NCBI GenBank assembly: GCA_965204095.1
Contig: OZ241991.1
Location: 2,294,001-2,358,000, forward strand
Reading direction: 5' to 3'
From: JAPPLB01 sp965204095
GTDB taxonomy: Bacteria; Acidobacteriota; Terriglobia; Bryobacterales; UBA6623
DNA length: 64,000 bases
The notes under the pieces were generated by a model that saw nothing but the letters and a program-made list of their open reading frames with translations, ran no database searches and was not told the DNA's origin. Positions 40,869-50,265 of the stretch are shown piece by piece (the stretch's first letter is position 1; each line of letters opens with the position of its first letter). Position numbers and translations under genes: made by a program.

Positions 40869-42554
40869 ATGACCAAGCATCCGACACAGCAACGTAGCCG
40901 TACCATCACGGCCCCCAATCAGGTTGCCCGCAGTGGCTACGAAGTAAGGCGAGCGATCCTGCTCGCCGCGTGGGTGCTGGCAGGGCTGCCAGTAACGGCC
41001 GCCATGGGCCAAGAACTTTCGTGGTCGGTTGATACCACCCGCGAGTGGGCCGAGGCCGCCGCGGAACAAACGGGAATACACATCGACGATGGCCGGATTG
41101 TTCTCGACAGCGAGAACGAAGGCCACTGGACGAGCCGTTGGCAAACCTGGCAGGAAGCAGTCGGAGCAGCGCAGATCAGTGTGGAAGCCGACATCGAGCT
41201 TTTTGACAACAAGACGATCGAAGTCGTAGTCGATGGCTCTGAGACTCCTTTCACCGACGAAGATGATGTCCCTCACGATTGGTACGGCCGGTGCCTGATC
41301 GCCATCGTCGATGAGAAACGCTGGATCATGGCGCTACGGTCAGGCGTCAACCATATTCGCTGGGGTGATCGGGACGCGATCCACATCATCACGTCGAACG
41401 ACGAAGGCAGGACCTGGAGCCAGCTTGACCGCTGGTTTGACGGCTCACCGATCGAGGGGCTGCCATACGAAGACGGATACACGCACAGCGAGCCGGGCCT
41501 GTTCAAGATGCCCAACGGGGACTTGATCCTCCAGTTTTGGCGCACCAGCTATCGGTCGGGCACCAAACAGCTTCGTTCCCGGGACGACGGAAAGACGTGG
41601 GCCTTAGATGTGGACCGCATCGAAGTCAAGGGCGTTACCGGCGCCGACGGCTCCTACGCGATCGGCACGGAAGACTACTTCGTCGATCCGGAAAACCCGA
41701 CCGATATCTACATGTCATTTCAGTACTTCCACTACGAGGGGAAGTTTGCGGGCACCTTGCTCGCGCGGTCGACGGACAACGGAAAGAGCTATCGGTTCCT
41801 GAGCTGGATCGGGCCTTTGGCAAGTGAGGAAGACCCAGACTCGGGTGCGACGTTCGAGCCCGCCATCGAATACGTAGGCAACCGCACGATCGTGGCGGTG
41901 ATGCGCGACGCCGCGGGCAACCGCCATACCTGGCAATCCGTAAGCACGGATATGGGAGCCTCTTTCCCGCAGCCGGTCGAAATCTCCGATCAGGTCGACG
42001 GCGGAGTAAGCAACGGTCTCTGGCAACGCGTGAGGCTGTACAAGGAAAGCAACCCCTATTTCCAATTCAACAATCGTCTCGACTACACCAAGGGACAAGG
42101 ACGGCTCTGGGGCGTAGGCTTGCACAGCAACGGCGGAGGCTATACGCGCAAGCCGGTCGTGTATTGGTCCGACGACAACGCCCAGTCCTGGAACGGCCCG
42201 GAACTGCTGCACGGAACGATGTACCCCGGAACCGACACCGGTTACGGCGATCTGAAGCGTAGAAGCGACCATACCTTCGCCGCGGCTACGTACTACGCGA
42301 CCAAGGATTCCAAGATCGCTGATGTGGAGCAATACACCTTCGGCGGCAGCCGAGTCGGTCTGCTGATCGAGATCGACCGCGACGGCGATGGGACGGCTGA
42401 CGGAGACTCCGGGAAGCTCGAGGTCTATGACGGGCGAAGCGATCTTGCAGCATCGATGCCGGTAGCGCGGCGCTGGCGGTTCCGTCTGTCTTTGAGCGCC
42501 ACGAAGACCTCGGGCACGCCTGCCGTCAGCCGGGTTGCAGTGCAGCCACGATAA
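40869..42554 (+). CDS. BNR-repeat sialidase-like secreted protein 1
   Basis: 561 residues with an N-terminal signal region (RRAILLAAWVLAGLPVTAAMG). Asp-box repeats SxDxGxTW occur several times (SNDEGRTW, SRDDGKTW, STDNGKSY, STDMGASF), marking a six-bladed propeller of the sialidase/BNR class. A charged linker near residues 470-500 (DRDGDGTADGDSG) resembles a calcium-binding loop before a short C-terminal segment. The substrate need not be sialic acid; many such proteins act on other glycans or lack activity. I did not find all catalytic Arg residues by eye. Confidence 0.8.
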   Translation: MTKHPTQQRSRTITAPNQVARSGYEVRRAILLAAWVLAGLPVTAAMGQELSWSVDTTREWAEAAAEQTGIHIDDGRIVLDSENEGHWTSRWQTWQEAVGAAQISVEADIELFDNKTIEVVVDGSETPFTDEDDVPHDWYGRCLIAIVDEKRWIMALRSGVNHIRWGDRDAIHIITSNDEGRTWSQLDRWFDGSPIEGLPYEDGYTHSEPGLFKMPNGDLILQFWRTSYRSGTKQLRSRDDGKTWALDVDRIEVKGVTGADGSYAIGTEDYFVDPENPTDIYMSFQYFHYEGKFAGTLLARSTDNGKSYRFLSWIGPLASEEDPDSGATFEPAIEYVGNRTIVAVMRDAAGNRHTWQSVSTDMGASFPQPVEISDQVDGGVSNGLWQRVRLYKESNPYFQFNNRLDYTKGQGRLWGVGLHSNGGGYTRKPVVYWSDDNAQSWNGPELLHGTMYPGTDTGYGDLKRRSDHTFAAATYYATKDSKIADVEQYTFGGSRVGLLIEIDRDGDGTADGDSGKLEVYDGRSDLAASMPVARRWRFRLSLSATKTSGTPAVSRVAVQPR

Positions 42555-42644
42555 CGGGCTCGTGAGTCACACGCAGCCGGACACGGCGCCGGATACTCCT
42601 CCAATCGTGTGGAAGGAGTGTGTCTTCCTGTCGCCGGGACGGAC

Positions 42645-43862
42645 TCAGAGGTCCGAAGCATCGGCGACATAGAGGTTGATTCTCCCGCTCTCCTCGCTCG
42701 TGTACAGAACCTTCGAGCCGTCGTGGTTCCAGACGGGCCGAGGTTCGTTGAGGTACCTGCGCGGCGGGAACCAGATGCCCCAGTTGCGGAACGGAAAGCG
42801 CTCATCCGCAGGTGGACGGTGCTTGGAGCCCAGAGGGATCGTTGCGAACTGCGACATGGTCTGCGCTTGCAGGTCGATCAAAGCCAAGCCGTTGCCCATC
42901 TCCCCTCCGTAGGAGTCGGTGATGACGAGGTGCGGCTTGAGCGGATGGTACGACGGGTGGCCCGCTGGGACATGCTCGGCGTCAAACGCGATACGGCTCT
43001 CGCCGGTCTCGACATCGACTTCCACCAGCCATTGGAGGTTGGTCCGCGGGTCATGCCGGACGAACAGGATGGCCCTGCCATCGGGCCGCCAGCTCGGATG
43101 GTGCAGATCATCCGCAAGCCAGCGAAAGGAACGATCTTCGAAGTCATAAACGAAGACTTCCACCAATCGCGGAAACGTCTCACGCGTACGATGGACGATC
43201 ATCAGTCGATCGCCTGTCGGGCTGAACCGGGTGTTCTGCAGTTGAGTGGCATGATCCTCGATCCGAGTTCTATTCAGCGTAAGGCTCCGCGCCTCGTCAA
43301 GAGTCACCAACCGCCGATAGGTTCCGCTTTTGAGGTCGAGGACTCCTTGTTGTTGGGCATTCCCGCACGAGAGAAGGGTTCCGTCCGGGCTGAGCCGGCT
43401 GCAGGGGACGGGCGAATCCACGCATTGGATTTCCCCGCCATCCAGCGGGACCCGAGCCATGCACTGCGGGCCGGGAGAGCGGGACTGGAAGTAGACGAAC
43501 TCCCCGTCCGGACCCCATAGCTGATTCACGCCGGTGTGATAGTGACCTGGAAGCGGTCCGGCAAGTTTTCTGCGCTCGCTTCCGTCCGAGCTCATCACCA
43601 TCAGATTGCCCGGGTAGCGGCCGGTCGCAGTCAGCTTGTTCACGGATTCGTCGAATTGGAAAAACAAGACTTTGTCTCCGCTGGGAGACCATGGCGACAC
43701 GAAGTAGTAGTGATGAGTTTCGTGGTTCGGACTTGCGTAGCGCAGGATATCGCGTCCCGTGACAGGATCACGCAGGTGCTCAAGCGCAGAATGAGACTGA
43801 GCGCTTGCGAGGTTCAGGCACGCGAAAGCGACGAGCGCGGCACAACAGGCGAGTGGGTTCAT
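42645..43862 (-). CDS. oligogalacturonate lyase-like beta-propeller protein
   Basis: 405 residues with a signal peptide (MNPLACCAALVAFACLNLASA). Repeated blades with W(S/R)P(S/D)G and FSPTGDRLM, plus HETHHYYFVSPWSPSG, HHPSWRPDGRAILF and PAGHPSYHP, fit the seven-bladed oligogalacturonate-lyase/TolB group. The lyase cuts unsaturated digalacturonate; the conserved His cluster here fits but was not proved. ATG 43862 begins the signal peptide. It is convergent with the sialidase-like gene before it and follows the amidohydrolase gene. Confidence 0.75.
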   Translation of the reverse strand: MNPLACCAALVAFACLNLASAQSHSALEHLRDPVTGRDILRYASPNHETHHYYFVSPWSPSGDKVLFFQFDESVNKLTATGRYPGNLMVMSSDGSERRKLAGPLPGHYHTGVNQLWGPDGEFVYFQSRSPGPQCMARVPLDGGEIQCVDSPVPCSRLSPDGTLLSCGNAQQQGVLDLKSGTYRRLVTLDEARSLTLNRTRIEDHATQLQNTRFSPTGDRLMIVHRTRETFPRLVEVFVYDFEDRSFRWLADDLHHPSWRPDGRAILFVRHDPRTNLQWLVEVDVETGESRIAFDAEHVPAGHPSYHPLKPHLVITDSYGGEMGNGLALIDLQAQTMSQFATIPLGSKHRPPADERFPFRNWGIWFPPRRYLNEPRPVWNHDGSKVLYTSEESGRINLYVADASDL

Positions 43863-43987
43863 GGGCCGATCATGATTGTCGGAGGTCTTGCGCTGTTCTG
43901 CAGCGCCACGCCTCGGACCGTTCAGCCGTCCGGTCGTCGGCGAGACGATGGCCATCCCGCGAAACGACAGGGCAGCTACCGCGGTCT

Positions 43988-45202
43988 TCAAGCCCCAGGG
44001 GTCAGCTTGCCGTCACGCAGTGCGAGAACGGGAACGAGTTTTTCCGACGCTTCTCGAACTTCTCTACTGGAATCAATCAGAGGAAACTTGCCCTTGACAA
44101 GGTCGAACACGGCGATATCGGCGATCCTGCCGGGCGCGATCGACCCCAAGAGACGTTCCCAATGAATCGCGCGGGCGGGTTCGATGGTTGCCAGCTCGAT
44201 CACTTTTTGCAGGGGAAGCCCCAGCATCAGCATCTTCGACATGGTGGTCGGGAGATCGAAAACGGGCCCCATCGTGCTGTAGGAATGGATGTCGCTGCTA
44301 ATCGAGGAAGGAGGCAGGCCCTCTTTCAGAGCCTGCTCCATGGCGGCAAAAGAGAACCCCCCGTTTCCATGGCCAATATCGAATCGGACGCCGCGTTCCG
44401 CGGCGCGCTTGATGTAATCGGGCACCCGGCCGTCGGGGCCGATGACGCCTCCCTCCGTGCGGAAGGAGTGCGTCATCATGTCGCCGGGCCGTAACTCTTC
44501 CACCAGGTATTCGAGGGGCGTTTCGTGACGCCCGACGTGCATCATGATCGGCTTGCCGATCTTGTCGGCCGCTGCGCGTGTCCTGCGAACGGCTTCGAGT
44601 TCGTTCGGGCCGGCCAGCGACCCGCTGCATCGCACTTTGATACCGACGATCAGATCGGCGTGTTTCATCGCAGCTTCCACGGCTGCGGCCACATCGACCA
44701 TGCGCATATCCGTCAGTTCGCCGGGTCTCGCTATGAGTCCGATCCGAGAGATGTTCAGGAAGGCCAGAACCCGTGTTTTTGCAGGATTGACGATGTAGCG
44801 GCGGAACCCTTCGAAACTATCAGCTCCGGATGTGCCGGCATCGACGGCCGTGGTTACGCCGCGTCCCAAACAGAATCGGTCCAGGTCTACGCCCCAATGT
44901 GAAACACCCTGGAACCCGTGTACGTGGAGGTCGATGAGGCCGGGAGTGACCAGGCTGCCAGGGACGTTGATGACCCGTCTCGCTCGTCCGGGGTCAAGCT
45001 CGGGTGTGATCGCCGCGATCTTGCCATCCGAGACCGCCACGTCGGCGATGCGATCCAGTGACTGGGAAGGGTCGATGACCCGGCCGCCACGGACAATCAA
45101 ATCGAACTTGTCAGCGGCTGTTTGCTGGCCGGCGAGATTTCGGGACGCCAGAGGGGCCATGCAGACCGCCCCGCACATTCGGATGAACTGTCTACGCTTC
45201 AT
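43988..45202 (-). CDS. EF_0837/AHA_3915-type amidohydrolase with Tat-type signal
   Basis: 404 residues. The signal is KRRQFIRMCGAVCMAPLA. The metal-dependent hydrolase core shows GLIDLHVHGFQG (HxH), GIKVRCSGSLAG with the carboxylated Lys, IMMHVGRHETP (His), MMTHSFRTEGG and SSDIHSYS with the Asp. This is the deacetylase/amidohydrolase group often found with DgaE-like enzymes. Start 45202 follows GAGAGGA; ATG 45205 is adjacent. Probable substrate: an N-acyl amino-sugar acid or related amide. Confidence 0.88.
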   Translation of the reverse strand: MKRRQFIRMCGAVCMAPLASRNLAGQQTAADKFDLIVRGGRVIDPSQSLDRIADVAVSDGKIAAITPELDPGRARRVINVPGSLVTPGLIDLHVHGFQGVSHWGVDLDRFCLGRGVTTAVDAGTSGADSFEGFRRYIVNPAKTRVLAFLNISRIGLIARPGELTDMRMVDVAAAVEAAMKHADLIVGIKVRCSGSLAGPNELEAVRRTRAAADKIGKPIMMHVGRHETPLEYLVEELRPGDMMTHSFRTEGGVIGPDGRVPDYIKRAAERGVRFDIGHGNGGFSFAAMEQALKEGLPPSSISSDIHSYSTMGPVFDLPTTMSKMLMLGLPLQKVIELATIEPARAIHWERLLGSIAPGRIADIAVFDLVKGKFPLIDSSREVREASEKLVPVLALRDGKLTPGA

Positions 45203-45232
45203 CATTCCTCTCTGTCGATGAGCCCTAGGATT

Positions 45233-45416
45233 AGCCTGCATATCTCACCACCTGATCGCCGAAGCACGCAATAAGACCGCCATGACTTCGTGGCGCTTGC
45301 TTGCCGTGCTCGATGTACTTTCAAGTACACCTGCGCGCGCCAAGAGGCTCGCGCCTCGTCCTGACGGCCCTCTCACGCACTTCACCTCGCCGCGTGGTGA
45401 CATATGTATGCAGGCT
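45233..45416. repeat. MITE-like repeat, copy 2
   Basis: 184 bp with inverted ends AGCCTGCAT...CACCAC. The interior matches copies 1 and 4 (GCTTGCTTGCCGTGCTCGA, GTACACCTGCGCGCGCC). The right end supplies part of the stop codon of the following gene. Confidence 0.75.
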
Positions 45417-46485
45417 AGATCACCAACTCGGCCAGGTAGATCGCCGTGATCGGTTTCCCGGCTTCTTTTTCGTGAGTCGAGTAGTAGGATACCCATCCGC
45501 GGTTCGAACTCAATGCCACGAACCCCGGATAGGAGTTATCGCCGTCGCTGGGCAATTCGACCAGGTCTTCAAGGCCGTCATTGACAAGCTGTGAGAGGAC
45601 TGTTCGCGGACCTGCCTCGGTATGCTTGCGGCCTCCAACGAGATATTGATTGCCCCACTTGGCGACCAGGGGTCCGCCGATGTAGCGTCCCAGATCAGAC
45701 CGCTTCCACTCTTGATAAGGGGGCGCCGAGCGCAACAATTGGGCGTTGCGGCCTGCACCGGTACGGGCGACGGCGACAATCGCGCCGTCGGACTCGAACA
45801 GGAATGCCGTTTCATTCCCGTAGGTCTCCTGAAACAGGCCGACCTTGCGCCAACGAATTCCGTCGTCGCTTTCGAGCAATGCCGATTCGGTGACGGGGTC
45901 CCTCTCCTCACGGGTTCGGGTCTCGGGAAATCCGCGCTTGCGGCGTCCGCCCAGATATGCCATGCCACCGAACGCCGCTGCTCTCCAAATGTAGTGGCCG
46001 TAGGTGCCTTCGAGAATTTCGGGGCCGTGCCAACGGCTGCCGTCCTCGGTCCAGGCACCGTAGCCCAAGTGCTGGTTCATGTCGTAGTGCTCGGGAGAAG
46101 TATCGCCACAGTACCAGGTCCCGGTATAGACGAAGAGCTTGTCCTTGTAAATCAGGAAGTGGGGGTCTCGGGTGTCTCTCTTGGGGACACGGAAGCGGTA
46201 TACCTGACGCCACTCCCGGCCGTCGCTGCTCGAGAGCACCAGGATCGATGAGGTGGGATGCACCATGTGCCCGTCAGGGCAACTTCGAAAAGTGAGGTAG
46301 TAGACGCCCTTGTAGAGAATCAGGTCGGTAAAGGCATTGTGCTCGCCGTTGTGGAAGACACGCCGCACCGAGTCGACTCTCATCCCGGACAGGGAAACGT
46401 CGGCAGCCTTGGCAGTGGGTGGATGCCGCAGAAGCGGCGCGGCGGCCAGTGTGAACAACATGCTCCGTCGGTCGCAAATATTCAT
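45415..46485 (-). CDS. sialidase-like (BNR superfamily) protein 2 with Tat-type signal
   Basis: 356 residues. Signal region DRRSMLFTLAAAPLL. The propeller shows ILVLSSSDGREW, YGAWTEDGSRWHG, LLESDDGIRWRKVG and LLRSAPPYQEW blades and a DLILYKGVYYLTFR N-terminal strand with the Arg expected of exosialidase-like folds. It resembles uncharacterised glycosidase-like propellers that sit in sugar clusters. The stop codon TAG lies in the end of a MITE-like repeat. Confidence 0.75.
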   Translation of the reverse strand: MNICDRRSMLFTLAAAPLLRHPPTAKAADVSLSGMRVDSVRRVFHNGEHNAFTDLILYKGVYYLTFRSCPDGHMVHPTSSILVLSSSDGREWRQVYRFRVPKRDTRDPHFLIYKDKLFVYTGTWYCGDTSPEHYDMNQHLGYGAWTEDGSRWHGPEILEGTYGHYIWRAAAFGGMAYLGGRRKRGFPETRTREERDPVTESALLESDDGIRWRKVGLFQETYGNETAFLFESDGAIVAVARTGAGRNAQLLRSAPPYQEWKRSDLGRYIGGPLVAKWGNQYLVGGRKHTEAGPRTVLSQLVNDGLEDLVELPSDGDNSYPGFVALSSNRGWVSYYSTHEKEAGKPITAIYLAELVI

Positions 46486-46648
46486 GTAACCTCCTATTCC
46501 TCAAAATGTAGCAACCGCTTCGCGGCGTGACGCGACAGCGATCGATCAGACATCGCGAGTCTCATGGGCGACGCTATGGCAGGCCATGCAACGAATGTGC
46601 AACGGAACGTTCCCGCCTGCGTCTCGATCGCCGGTACTACCAGCAATT

Positions 46649-47401
46649 CTACGGCTGCGGCACACGCACGTCGAAACCTTTCAGTTGTTCCACCACGAAG
46701 GCATGAGCCTCCTCCAACGTCTTGAAAGGGCTATTGGAATGCCTCTCGATATCAAAACTCATATCCGCCGGCCCCCAAGAGACCCAATCCACGCCCGGTT
46801 TGACGATTTTTCTGACATTGAGCGCCGCTCGAAGAGTCTCGATCTGAAAACCCAACATGCCGGTACCGTTCCACCACTTGGCATATTCCAGGCGGTCCAC
46901 AGGCGGCTTCTGTCCATATCGATAGTCCCCACCCCAGCTCCGGTTGCCAAAAGGGGCGTAATAGAAGCTGTCGATGGCTTCGTCCGCCGTCTCGACCTCT
47001 TCGACGAAGGGAACGAGAATCGCCAGCACGCCAAGATCGGCATACCGACCTGTCATGTAGGCCCATCGAGCATGGGGGATGCGAAGCTGCACGCCGGCTC
47101 CGAGCTCTTCCGTCAGCTTGCAGAACCTGGCTAGATCCCTTTCGTCCGGCAGGGGCCTGTGCTGACCGTCCACGCTGAAGAGGTCCACCTTGCCGTTCTG
47201 ACTGATGATCCGCTCGAGCTCTTCGCGCGTGGACTCGACAGGCACAGTGGCCGTTCGGATCGGTTCGCCCTTATGCATTTTTTCCTTCAGCGATCCGGGC
47301 AACGGTTTGATTTGACTTCGGCTCGGGGTTTGACTGAAGGCGGAGGGAGCCGCCGCTCCGATGCCGAGTGCTGCCATCATGTTGAAAATCCGACGATTCA
47401 T
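46649..47401 (-). CDS. HpcH/HpaI-family aldolase-like protein with export signal
   Basis: 250 residues. The first 24 are a signal with a twin Arg (NRRIFNMMAALGIGAAAPSA). The aldolase domain has VDLFSVDGQHRPLP (Asp-Gly-Gln-His with the base region), RIPHARWAYMTGRYADLG, ILVPFVEEVETADEAID, LGFQIETLRAALNV (metal Glu of QIE) and DWVSWGPADMSFD (Asp ligand). HpcH/HpaI enzymes are metal-dependent class II pyruvate aldolases. They normally cleave 2-keto-3-deoxy acids, which fits a product of DgaE-like enzymes. Export is unusual. Confidence 0.88.
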   Translation of the reverse strand: MNRRIFNMMAALGIGAAAPSAFSQTPSRSQIKPLPGSLKEKMHKGEPIRTATVPVESTREELERIISQNGKVDLFSVDGQHRPLPDERDLARFCKLTEELGAGVQLRIPHARWAYMTGRYADLGVLAILVPFVEEVETADEAIDSFYYAPFGNRSWGGDYRYGQKPPVDRLEYAKWWNGTGMLGFQIETLRAALNVRKIVKPGVDWVSWGPADMSFDIERHSNSPFKTLEEAHAFVVEQLKGFDVRVPQP

Positions 47402-47697
47402 GGCGTTTCACCCCCTGGATGTCGGTTCCAAGCTATCACAATCGTAGAGCTTGATGATCGTTCAGAACGGCATAATTTCCCGAGATGGCGTCAACAACCC
47501 GCTATCGTGAGATGGGCCCAGGATGGCGGCATCAAGAAGTCACGGACCGGGTACCCGAGCAGACGCGAATCACACACTCCTGACGATCCGAAATCCTGCC
47601 AGTGTCCTCGCCTTGGCTGCCAACTGGTAGACTACTACCGACTTGCCGGGACCCAGACTTGCCCGGCGATCTGAGTATTCCCATGGAGGTGGCTGGG
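47402..47697. other. region upstream of the third sialidase-like gene
   Basis: 296 bp between divergent genes with no gene seen. Promoters for both flanking genes are expected here. Confidence 0.4.
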
Positions 47698-48831
47698 ATG
47701 ACGGCCTGGGTTTGGCCAAGACGTTGCGGCTGTGCACTGATAGCATTTCTCCTCGCAAACTCGGTGCCACTGCTGGGGGCTGACGGACCGCAATTCGAAA
47801 CAGGCGTGGTCAAGAAATCCGAAGGCACTCGCTTCTATCACAACGCCTATCCTACAGTCGCCCGGCTCACGAGCGGCCGCTTGATGGCCTTATTCGGAGC
47901 CTACTCGCCCGATCAAAGCAGCGCTCTGGTCGCAGCGGCTCTCTCCGACGACGGGGGCGGCACCTGGTCCAACGCCAGGGAGATTATCGACAACCCCGGG
48001 CTCTGGGACGGTGATCCCAACATCATCGTCGACGGCTCGCGCACTTTCGTCTATTGCACAACACGCACCGTCGAGCTCGAGACCATCGACCGGAGCACGG
48101 TGTTCATGGTCAAGACCGACGACGACGGTGAAAGCTGGTCGGAGCCCGTCGAAATCTCGATGCCCAAGAAGTACGTAGCCGGCAAGCAGCACAAGGGCAT
48201 GCGTCTGGGTGACGGTACGCTGCTGATGGGCTACTCGTGGGACCTGTGGGCCGAGAAGGGCACGCCGGCGCGCACCGAAGGCGAGATGAACATCGCGTCC
48301 GGTATCCTGCGATCCACCGACGGCATCCACTGGACTCCCTTCGGCGAACTGCACGTCTGGATCCCGAAGATGACCCCGTACTCCACCAACGGTCTCGACG
48401 AACCCTCCATCGTCGAGTTGGCGGACGGAGAGATTCTGATGGTGATGCGGAACGGATCAAGCCGTCACTACGAGAGTCGAAGCCGCGACGGCGGTCTCAC
48501 CTGGGCGCCACCGCGCCCCAGCTCGCTGACAGGCCACAATACGCCCACGGGATTGTGGCGGTTGGATCGAAGCAAAGAGATCATCGCCATCTGGAACAAC
48601 TCTCCCGTTTACCGCCGGCCCTTGAGCGTGGCGATCTCGTCCGATGGCGGCCGCAACTGGAGCATCCCGCGGAACGTCGCCGAGTCGGACGGGCCACAGG
48701 TGTCTTATCCCAGCATTACGCAAGCGGCGGACGGCACCATAGTCGCCCTCTGGCAACAACAGCTTCACCAAGGAGGCCGCGACATCCGCTGGGCGCGCTT
48801 CAACCGGCAGTGGGTGCTGGGGGAGCAATAG
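47698..48831 (+). CDS. sialidase-like (BNR repeat) secreted protein 3
   Basis: 377 residues from ATG 47698, which has GGAGGT at 7-8 nt. A signal peptide (CGCALIAFLLANSVPLLGA) precedes a sialidase-type propeller with ALSDDGGGTWS, KTDDDGESWSEP, SRSRDGGLTWAPP and ISSDGGRNWSIP Asp-boxes. The N-terminal FYHNAYPTVARLTSGRLMALF and DEPSIVELADGEILMVMRNG strands match exo-alpha-sialidase-like proteins, including the Arg of MVMRNG. Substrate unknown. Confidence 0.82.
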   Translation: MTAWVWPRRCGCALIAFLLANSVPLLGADGPQFETGVVKKSEGTRFYHNAYPTVARLTSGRLMALFGAYSPDQSSALVAAALSDDGGGTWSNAREIIDNPGLWDGDPNIIVDGSRTFVYCTTRTVELETIDRSTVFMVKTDDDGESWSEPVEISMPKKYVAGKQHKGMRLGDGTLLMGYSWDLWAEKGTPARTEGEMNIASGILRSTDGIHWTPFGELHVWIPKMTPYSTNGLDEPSIVELADGEILMVMRNGSSRHYESRSRDGGLTWAPPRPSSLTGHNTPTGLWRLDRSKEIIAIWNNSPVYRRPLSVAISSDGGRNWSIPRNVAESDGPQVSYPSITQAADGTIVALWQQQLHQGGRDIRWARFNRQWVLGEQ

Positions 48832-48834
48832 GTC

Positions 48835-48867
48835 GCAGCCGGCCGGTCCGCCGTTCCGGCCGGCTGC
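48835..48867 (+). terminator. strong hairpin terminator
   Basis: GCAGCCGGCCGG and CCGGCCGGCTGC form a perfect 12-bp stem with a 9-nt loop right after the stop codon of the sialidase-like gene. Confidence 0.7.
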
Positions 48868-48911
48868 GGGGTTGCTACACTGTAACGCGCTCTTAGTGGC
48901 GCTTCCCTGCT

Positions 48912-50216
48912 TTGACTTCTCCCGACAGCACCACCCGCTCGGCGCAGCCGACCCGCGCCCGCCACACCTTCCTCTTCCTGGGTTTTCTGGTTTCGTTCAT
49001 CACCTATCTCGACCGGGTTTGCATCTCGGCCGCGGCGCCCGACATGCGTGGCGAGCTGGGCCTGTCGCAAATGGAGATGGGCTGGGTTTTTGCCGCCTTC
49101 GCGGCTGCCTACGGCATCTTCGAGATTCCCATGGGCTGGCTGGGCGACAAGTACGGACAGCGGAAGCTGTTGACCCGCATCGTCGCAGGCTGGTCAGTCT
49201 TCACCGTAATGACGGGCATGGTGAGCAACTACATCCTGCTTCTGGCGACCCGGTTTGCGTTCGGGGCGGCGGAAGCCGGCGCGTTCCCGACGCTGGCGCG
49301 GGCGCTGGCGCGCTGGTTTCCGCAGTCCGACCGCGGGCGCGTGAACGGGTACATGTGGATGGGGGCGCGAGGGGGCGCCGCCCTGGCGCCGCCCATTGCC
49401 GCCTGGTTCATCGTTTCGATCGGCTGGCGCGAGACCTTTTATCTCTTCGGGAGCGTCGGCGTGATCTGGTGCTTTTTCTTCTGGCGCTGGTACCGCGACA
49501 ACCCCGCGGACCATCCAAGCGTGAATGCGGCGGAGCTGGCCTACATCCAGCAAGGGACCGTGCAGAGCAAGCCCATGGCGAAAGTGCCCTGGACGAGAGT
49601 GTTCCGGAGCGGCACTTTGTGGGCCCTGTTCGTGATGTACTTCTGCTCGGCCTATGGCTCCTTCTTCTTCGTGACCTGGATGCCCACCTACCTGATGGAG
49701 GAGCACGGGCTGACACTCGAACGCTCCGGGTGGTTGGCAGGGCTGCCGATGGGCATCGGCGCGCTGGCTTGCCTGGCGGGTGGGACCTTCTCGGACTGGC
49801 TGATCCGCCGACTTGGCAGCCTCAAATGGGGCCGCCGCGTCGTAGGGGTCGGAGGATACGGGCTGGCCGCTGTGGGCTTTGGGGTGGCGGCGCAAGCGCG
49901 CGATCCCTTCAGCGCGGTGCTATGGCTTTCGTTCGCGCAAGGCGTACAAGACCTCGCCCTGCCCGTAGCCTGGGCGACCTGCGTGGACGTCGGCGGCCGG
50001 CTCGGCGGTACGGCCACGGGATTCATGAACACGGCGTCGAGCATGTCGGCGATGGTCTCGCCGGTCATTGCCGCGTGGCTGCGCCAAACCTACGGCTCTT
50101 TCACGGTGATGTTCTCATCGTGTATCGTGATCTATTTCATCGCCTCGGTGATGTGGATGATCCTCGACCCGAGCAGCAGCATCAAGGTGCCGGAAGAGGA
50201 AGAACCCGCGTCGTAG
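48912..50216 (+). CDS. MFS transporter, anion:cation symporter type, copy A
   Basis: 434 residues, 12 membrane segments. TYLDRVCISAAAPDMRGELG near the start, GWLGDKYGQRKLLTRI (loop 2-3 signature) and RFAFGAAEAGAFPT match hexuronate or organic-anion symporters of the ACS family. The start is a TTG at 48912, since an in-frame stop lies just upstream and no ATG comes before the first helix. It likely imports sugar-acid monomers released by the secreted enzymes. The gene follows a terminator, so it has its own promoter. Confidence 0.9.
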   Translation: MTSPDSTTRSAQPTRARHTFLFLGFLVSFITYLDRVCISAAAPDMRGELGLSQMEMGWVFAAFAAAYGIFEIPMGWLGDKYGQRKLLTRIVAGWSVFTVMTGMVSNYILLLATRFAFGAAEAGAFPTLARALARWFPQSDRGRVNGYMWMGARGGAALAPPIAAWFIVSIGWRETFYLFGSVGVIWCFFFWRWYRDNPADHPSVNAAELAYIQQGTVQSKPMAKVPWTRVFRSGTLWALFVMYFCSAYGSFFFVTWMPTYLMEEHGLTLERSGWLAGLPMGIGALACLAGGTFSDWLIRRLGSLKWGRRVVGVGGYGLAAVGFGVAAQARDPFSAVLWLSFAQGVQDLALPVAWATCVDVGGRLGGTATGFMNTASSMSAMVSPVIAAWLRQTYGSFTVMFSSCIVIYFIASVMWMILDPSSSIKVPEEEEPAS

Positions 50217-50265
50217 AGGCGAGCGCACAAGCCCTCTGCCTGCTCTCTCCCTATCGAGACTACCC

